Below are positions 58,801 through 64,000 of a stretch of 64,000 bases of DNA, piece after piece; the first letter of the stretch is position 1, and every line of letters begins with the position of its first letter. The stretch spans positions 47,556,001 to 47,620,000 of the forward strand of contig NC_070614.1 of assembly GCF_027172205.1 (NCBI RefSeq), read 5' to 3'. The position numbers were made by a program, and so were the translations under genes. The stretch comes from Podarcis raffonei. Its lineage: Eukaryota > Chordata > Lepidosauria > Squamata > Lacertidae. The notes beneath the pieces are model-generated. The model worked only from the letters and a program-made list of their open reading frames with translations. It was not told the origin of the DNA and searched no databases.

Positions 58801-61800
58801 ATTTTTTTCTCCGGAAATTGCTTCTGTGCACATTCGTGGTGCCAGAAATCATGTCTGCGCATGTCTGCGCCGCCGGAAATCACTTCTGTGCATGGCCCAG
58901 CCTGTGGACAATTTCCACAGGAGTGATCCGGCCCATGCCTGGTAAGCCTTGTCGACCCCTGCCCTAATGCTTTTGCCACCCCTGCCTATCTGTGCAATAA
59001 TGAATAAAAGTCTGGCCTAATTTCACCCAACATGGATGTCTGCTATGTTTAATTGCAGTCATACACAGAAGCCCCACTCATTTGAGATGTGTGGGCAGCA
59101 CTTTCAAATCTATTTGCACAAGGCTTATTTATGTTTTAATATTTCCTTCAAAGCAGAAAAAATATTAGCACACTACTCCAAGCAGGATAGTGTGGTTACA
59201 AGTAAAACATAGCATTTAAATAGATCCAACACAATAATCTTTACAAATGGTGAACAATGAAAAACATCATATACCATTTTGGTTGGAAATCTTCCCTTCT
59301 GGACATGGAGTACAATCATAGCAGCAAAACTTCTGCCCTTCCTTCCTTTTCTTCTGATTTCCAGGCCGGCAGTAGTCATTACACAGAGAAATGGGCACCC
59401 CCTATCCAGAAACAGGAAATAATTTCATAAGGGAGACATATTTCTTTAAAAATGTGTTCACCCACTGCACTTGAAATAAGAAATGAACCTATCATCTCCC
59501 CCAAAATTGCCCTAGAAAGCTGCTTCTTATAAATCATAAACATTGCCTCACTTTTTTATGTTTGGAAACACACAAAAAGAGGCAAGACATGGATTCCATC
59601 AGGGCCACTTTATTAACTGTAACTTTAGGAATTGATAAATAGCAAAGGGGGAAATATCTAAATCTTCTATCAGGCTCCTAAACATGCCATGATTAGGTGA
59701 GGTCTTCCTTATTCACAGCACCTTTGAGTCCCACGAGTCCAAGTTAATGACACAGGTTTATGTCACAAAGTCACCCATACTTTGCCACATGTTTCACAGA
59801 GCCCTGTGATGAGTCACAAAGAGTGTTCTCCTTCATGGAGAGCACGTGTTGCGGTGGGGGCCGCCAGGACACTCCAAAGTTGGGGGCGGGCTAATTGTTC
59901 GTTGGCCACTGATGCGATTGGGGCTTCCCTTGTTGTTGGGAAGAAGTTAATGTTGCCATTTGTTGATTGACAGCCAGAAATGCTAAAACTCCTTGCATGA
60001 GGCTAGGGCTTCCTCTTTTCGACCGTGCATCGGATTGCCCGTCCCCCCCTCCCTAGAATTAGGGTTGTTCACTTTGACCTTGCTATGCCTGTCATGGGGT
60101 CGTCTGCTCTTGGGGCAGGGGCCTTGGTAGGAGTTTTGTCGATCTGGCTCATTGGCTGTGGCCATTTGGTTTTTGCCTACTGCGTAGCAAATCGTCACAA
60201 CTTGTAAGGTTGCGGTTAGGCATTGGGTTATGGTTTGGTTGGTTGAGGGGAAGTGGTTGAGTGCCTGCCCTTGGTTGAGTGCCTGCCCCTCTAATGCTGC
60301 TGCTGCAAGGGATTCCATTAAAGGAATTGGGGGCTAACTATTGCTTGTCCACTCTGTCAAGGGGGCATGGGCCATAGCAATGAGCTCCTGGTTGCATTTG
60401 GGGTGAGGGCAGGTTCCCTGCTCCGCGTAACCCCCAAGTGTATTCTCCTATTCTGACTTTCGCATCGTGTGGAATGTCAGTCTGTCCCCCATGGTGGGGG
60501 CAGATAGTCGCAACCAATGCCTAAGCAACCACTCACAAATTTGTATTTCAATAAAGTTGTGGCCAAAATTATGCCAAAAATCTTAAACAAAAAATTCTGT
60601 GTGATGTGTGAGTTATTGGGGTGGCCCTGGGGACCTCGACATGCAACAACCAGAATTCACATTTGTGCAACTTAGGCAAAGGAGAAGGGAAGCTGGTTGA
60701 AGTCACTTTAGATCCAGTGTGGGCTCCTAAGCAGCTACAGAACACATCCACAAATGAAGCCAGAAGAAGCTACTATACTTTTCGGTGTATAAGGCTATGT
60801 TTTTTTACTTTAAAATAAGGTTCAAAACTGGGGCTCGTCTTATACACAGATAGTATCTCCCCCCATTTCCTTAAATTGGAGTCCCCAAAATTAGGGTTCG
60901 TCTTATACATGAGGGCGTTTTATAGACGCAAAAATACAGCAATTGAGAGCCTTTTGGCCCCTCCCAAATGCAGTTCAGATTGGGAAGTAGTACTAGCTCT
61001 TTAGGAATATCTCAAAGGTTGGGGTTTTGTCAGCCCTTTTTAGACATGAAAATGCTTTGATATGGGATCCTCAATTGAGCCATGGACCTTTTTCAGTTGA
61101 AACAGAAACCACCTATATTTGCACCATGAGTATATTTTATCTGAATCATCCTAAGCTCTGCCATGCATACAGCAAACAAAGCATAATAAATATTATTAAA
61201 ACTTCAACTAAGAATAGAGAAAATAAAGCTCAGTGCACAGTTGCATCCATCTAGGTTTCCAGACTATTCCCATGAAGACATCAAAGAGAGAAGTAGTGCT
61301 TATCTCAAAAGTGCATTGGCTCAAAGGGATACCCAGATTCCAAACCTGGTTAAAACCTTTGTTCCATATAATCAGGTCCTCATGAATGTTGAATTCTTTT
61401 CCACTGGGAGCCCTGGGATCCACCCATCCAACCTTCACTCGAAGGAAAGACTTGTTTGGGAAGGTGACCATGTTCATGATGTCAAATCCACCTCCCATTT
61501 CTCCTTCGTTAGTAAAGGACACAGTTTCTCCAGCTGAGTTGTTAAATGAAATTTCAGGAATAAAATGGTGCAGCTAATTGAAAAAGAAAGATGAAGAGGA
61601 AAGAACATAATGGAGGTATTGAACAAAGTGCCATGATTTACAAAGATCTTTCTTCATAAGCATTAGTTTTGGAGCTTCACTTTACCTAGACCAAGTAAAA
61701 AAATTACGTGTTTTGACACAGCAGATGGGGACTTCTGGGGAAGGAAGGTGGCGGATTGATGCTTTTTGTTGGCAAGTGATTTATCCTACCTTTGAGATAA

Positions 61801-64000
61801 AATTCGGCTATCAAATTCACTCTGAAACAGCCATTTTCTACATCAGGAGGCTGAGAAGCTGTCAGCTCCTGGGAACCCAGACAGGACTGATAGACTTAAG
61901 AGCAGATGGCCCAATATATTGCATAGGGCCCTCAAAAGTCTCCCTTTCTCTGAGATGGTTATAATGTATGACTGAGAGAAGCTTGTCCACTGATGCAAAT
62001 TTCCATCTGGTGTATGAGCTACTTCATGGCTTGAAGAAGTAAATTAATATGATACATCTTTCTTCAAATACTGGTATTGCCTAACAGAGTAGATTAGATG
62101 GAAAATTTTATGTTACTGACAAGTTGGATCCTCCTAACAAAGGGTCCATGTTGTGCTCAGTCCTGAAACTCTTCCCTAACCGGCTTGTGGGCAGGGCTTG
62201 CCCTGCTCCAAGCCGGGGGTGCCACAGTTATGCCAATGGCCTATAGCCAATCAGCAGCGTGGCAAGGTTGGGGGTTGGGGTATTTATTTGGAGCACGATG
62301 TAGTGACCTCCTTTTGCTTTGTGCATGCCGAACACCCACCCACCCACCCACCCGTTAATGAGGTCGTGTTTGGCCTTGCTTTGGACTTCAGTTGGTCGCC
62401 TGTTTTGGAAAGGGGGCCATGTAGGAATTTTTTTTCCAATGTGGCAGATTGGCTGTGGCCACTTGGTTTTTGCCTACTTCTTAGCAATCGTCACAACTTT
62501 TCAAGGTTTGGCAGTTAGGCATTGGTTTAGGGGAATGTGGGGAGGGGAGGTGCGGCCATTACCTGCTCCTCCAATGAATAGGGTATTCTGTTAAAGGAAT
62601 CCGGGGGTCTGGATCTCGTCTGAAGCTTGGAGAGGGGCTAGGGCCATGCCAGGGCCCCTGGGAATCCCAGAGGTGAGCACCAGTCTATATACATTGATGG
62701 AGCTCCCCCTGCTGGTTGTTTACCCTACAGGCTTCCTGCACGGTGGGGAAGGAGCCAGATATAGTTTGAAACAAATGCCTAAGCCAACACCAGTCACATT
62801 TGTGTATTTTAATAAAGTTGTGGCCAAAATTTGCCTATTAACATTTAAACTAAATTCTGTCTCCACTGTGTCTTTATTTCCATGGGGGAATAGGTTTTGG
62901 GGCTCGAAGCACAAACAGAAAATCAGAAGTCCTTTTATTTTAAATCTTTTTCCCTATTTCTTCATCTTCTTCTCTCCTTTTTATTTTTGCTTTTCCTTTG
63001 GTGTGTTCTCTCTGTTATTGTTTTTATTTAGATTAGTTTGTCCCATCTTATTGCATTATTTAAAAAACTTTAATAGAATCATATTAAAAAGACAAAAAGG
63101 GGGGGAGACAGTAGATGGTAGATTTCATATGCATTCAGTAAAAAAAAATCAGACAAATGTACAAAAGGAAATGTTAAAACTGATAATAATAATAATAATA
63201 AATTATTTATATCCCACCCACTCTGGGTGGCTTCCAACAAAATATTAAAAATGCAATAAAACATCAGGCATTAAAAACTTCCCTAAACAGGGCTGCCTTC
63301 AGAAATCTTTTAAAGCCAGTTGTTTATTTGCTTGACATCTGATGGGAGGGCTTTCCACAGAAGTATTACTTTTGCAAGAAAATTGTGATGAAATCGTTTT
63401 GTATTACCTGCCAAGGCTGTAGATCTCGAAGTTTTAATCTTTCACTGCTTTTCGTTACTCTCTGTTTGAATCCAGACAAGTAAATGGCATGCAAAGAATG
63501 AGCCACCACATAAACAGCATTGTAGATACTGTAACTATGGCCAGATAGCTCCATTTCAAACAGAGACCTTGGAAGACTGTCCAGGCTCTCCTCCCCGGTA
63601 CACACTTCATTGGTGTTCATTGGCGTATCAAGATTTGGAAATATACAGTCAAATACTTGCTCCCAGAAGACTTTGAAGAAACCGCTCTGGGTCCAGGAAA
63701 GGTTTATGCTTTGAAGAAATTCCCTGAATGCTAGTAGATTTTGTGAATGAACTGTGAACAATATGGCACCTTGGAAGGGCTGAAAATCCAAAAACCTACA
63801 GATTCCTATTAATATGAAATCAGTCTGGGCTGTCAATATCCACACCTTTTTGAATGCTATGGTTTCCTTATTTGTCGGGTCTTGCAAAAATACAAGAACT
63901 CTCAGGGCTATAATTGTCAGGGATTCTCCATAGATGATAAAGGTAGTGACTTTATTATCTGTGAACACTGCATTCATATCTAATGCTACATCATACATTT
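55823..64000 (-). CDS. VMN2R: Vomeronasal type-2 receptor, 3' part, runs off the window (gene E)
   Basis: Exons seen on the minus strand: exon 3 from beyond 64,000 to 63,408, exon 4 61,573-61,346, exon 5 59,401-59,275, exon 6 56,721-55,823. Splice sites are normal and exons 4 and 5 have the standard 228 and 127 bases. Exon 3 reads [58 protein letters not shown] and [20 protein letters not shown]. Exon 4 has [20 protein letters not shown], exon 5 [15 protein letters not shown] and [13 protein letters not shown], and exon 6 the seven helices to [14 protein letters not shown]. Nothing seen is broken. Exons 1 and 2 lie outside the window. Introns are long because of inserted repeats. Confidence 0.87.
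56860..57204 (+). mobile_element. Sauria-type SINE with clear target duplication
   Basis: Starts 'agggacgcgggtggtgctgt', box B-like 'ggtttgaatcc', ends in ACCTTT units. TATTCTGCTGAAT flanks it exactly (56,847-56,859 and 57,205-57,217). It lies in the intron between exons 6 and 5 of gene E. Confidence 0.85.
57540..58398 (+). mobile_element. Possible solo LTR (fossil), start unclear
   Basis: The right part has the order of an LTR: a TATA-like 'gaaatataagtgctgg', a polyadenylation-type 'caaataaattatt' about 95 bp on, and an end 'gggtgctaca'. The left border could not be fixed. No internal coding part is present. Confidence 0.35.
58703..58961. mobile_element. hAT MITE with 8-bp target duplication
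   Basis: Ends 'cagaggtcggcaacctaagg' and 'aagccttgtcgacccctg' are inverted; CCCTAATT/CCCTAATG flank it (58,695-58,702 and 58,962-58,969). The centre carries repeats of 'ccggaaatc.cttctgtgca'. Confidence 0.75.
59795..60610 (+). mobile_element. Unclassified interspersed repeat, copy 1
   Basis: Shares with 62,150-62,880 the blocks 'ttggtttttgcctact', 'atcgtcacaactt', 'ggttaggcattgg', 'aatgcctaag' and the end 'aataaagttgtggccaaaat'. The polyadenylation-like end suggests a retroelement or LTR. No protein recognised. Confidence 0.5.
60768..60940. mobile_element. MITE with inverted ends
   Basis: Ends 'tacttttcggtgtataagg' and 'ttatagacgcaaaaata' pair as inverted repeats; TA is present on both sides. 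The interior repeats 'cgtcttatac'. Probably Tc1/mariner-like. Confidence 0.45.
61576..62149. other. Intron sequence without recognised features
   Basis: Between exons 4 and 3 of gene E. Nothing classified. Confidence 0.4.
62150..62880 (+). mobile_element. Unclassified interspersed repeat, copy 2
   Basis: Second diverged copy of the family at 59,795-60,610, ending 'aataaagttgtggccaaaat'. It includes a short CCCA array near 62,335-62,352. It lies in the intron between exons 4 and 3 of gene E. Confidence 0.5.
63183..63360 (-). mobile_element. L2-like LINE 3' end, 5'-truncated
   Basis: Close to the 3' end of the long LINE at 26,902-31,418 ('cacccactctgggtggcttcc', 'ttgacatctgatgggaggg') with an AAT/ATT tail. 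It ends abruptly at 63,360, 48 bp from the donor of gene E exon 3. Confidence 0.75.

Noticed and set aside
62646-63248. A 200-codon plus-strand frame
   Set aside because: It runs from an interspersed repeat through low-complexity F/L-rich sequence into an L2 tail; no domain is seen.

Overview
The window looks like nuclear DNA from a squamate reptile, probably a lizard; I cannot name the species. Evidence: tRNA-derived SINEs of the Sauria type, CR1, L2-like and Penelope-type retroelements, many short hAT and Tigger-type MITEs, an expanded family of vomeronasal type-2 receptors (V2R), and immunoglobulin heavy-chain variable (IGHV) segments with 23-type recombination signals.

Layout. (1) 1-10,100: an orphan V2R seven-transmembrane exon (gene A), a decayed V2R exon-2 relic, and a complete six-exon V2R (gene B), all on the minus strand. 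(2) 10,100-15,960: a gene-free stretch packed with repeats: a LINE/SINE tail with a CTT microsatellite, two Sauria SINEs, three MITEs, a Penelope-like fragment encoding a GIY-YIG domain, and a CR1 3' end interrupted by a probable solo LTR. (3) 15,478-33,640: three tandem copies of a duplicon. Each carries one clan-II (VH4-like) IGHV segment on the plus strand; copies 1 and 2 also keep a fossil V2R exon 1 on the minus strand. Copy 2 has a later Tigger-type MITE. Copy 3 carries a nonsense codon in its IGHV and is split by a long L2-like LINE with an intact 1010-codon ORF and a 5' region of 125-bp tandem monomers. (4) 34,093-34,582: a single clan-III (VH3-like) IGHV segment. (5) 35,849-64,000: three more V2R genes on the minus strand. 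C and D are complete; E runs off the right edge.

For V2R genes B, C and D I placed all six exons by splice sites. Coding lengths sum to exact multiples of three (870, 876 and 876 residues), so all three look functional at this level. Each has a signal peptide, an extracellular Venus-flytrap ligand-binding module (exons 1-4), a cysteine-rich linker (exon 5) and the seven-transmembrane exon 6. Members of this family signal pheromone cues in vomeronasal neurons.

The most striking feature is the interleaving of two large, unrelated multigene families. IGHV segments lie inside a V2R array in the opposite orientation, and copies of the repeated unit join an IGHV segment to a V2R fragment, so the two families have been duplicated together. 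Whether these IGHV segments belong to the working heavy-chain locus or are a displaced group cannot be decided here: no D, J or constant exons are visible.
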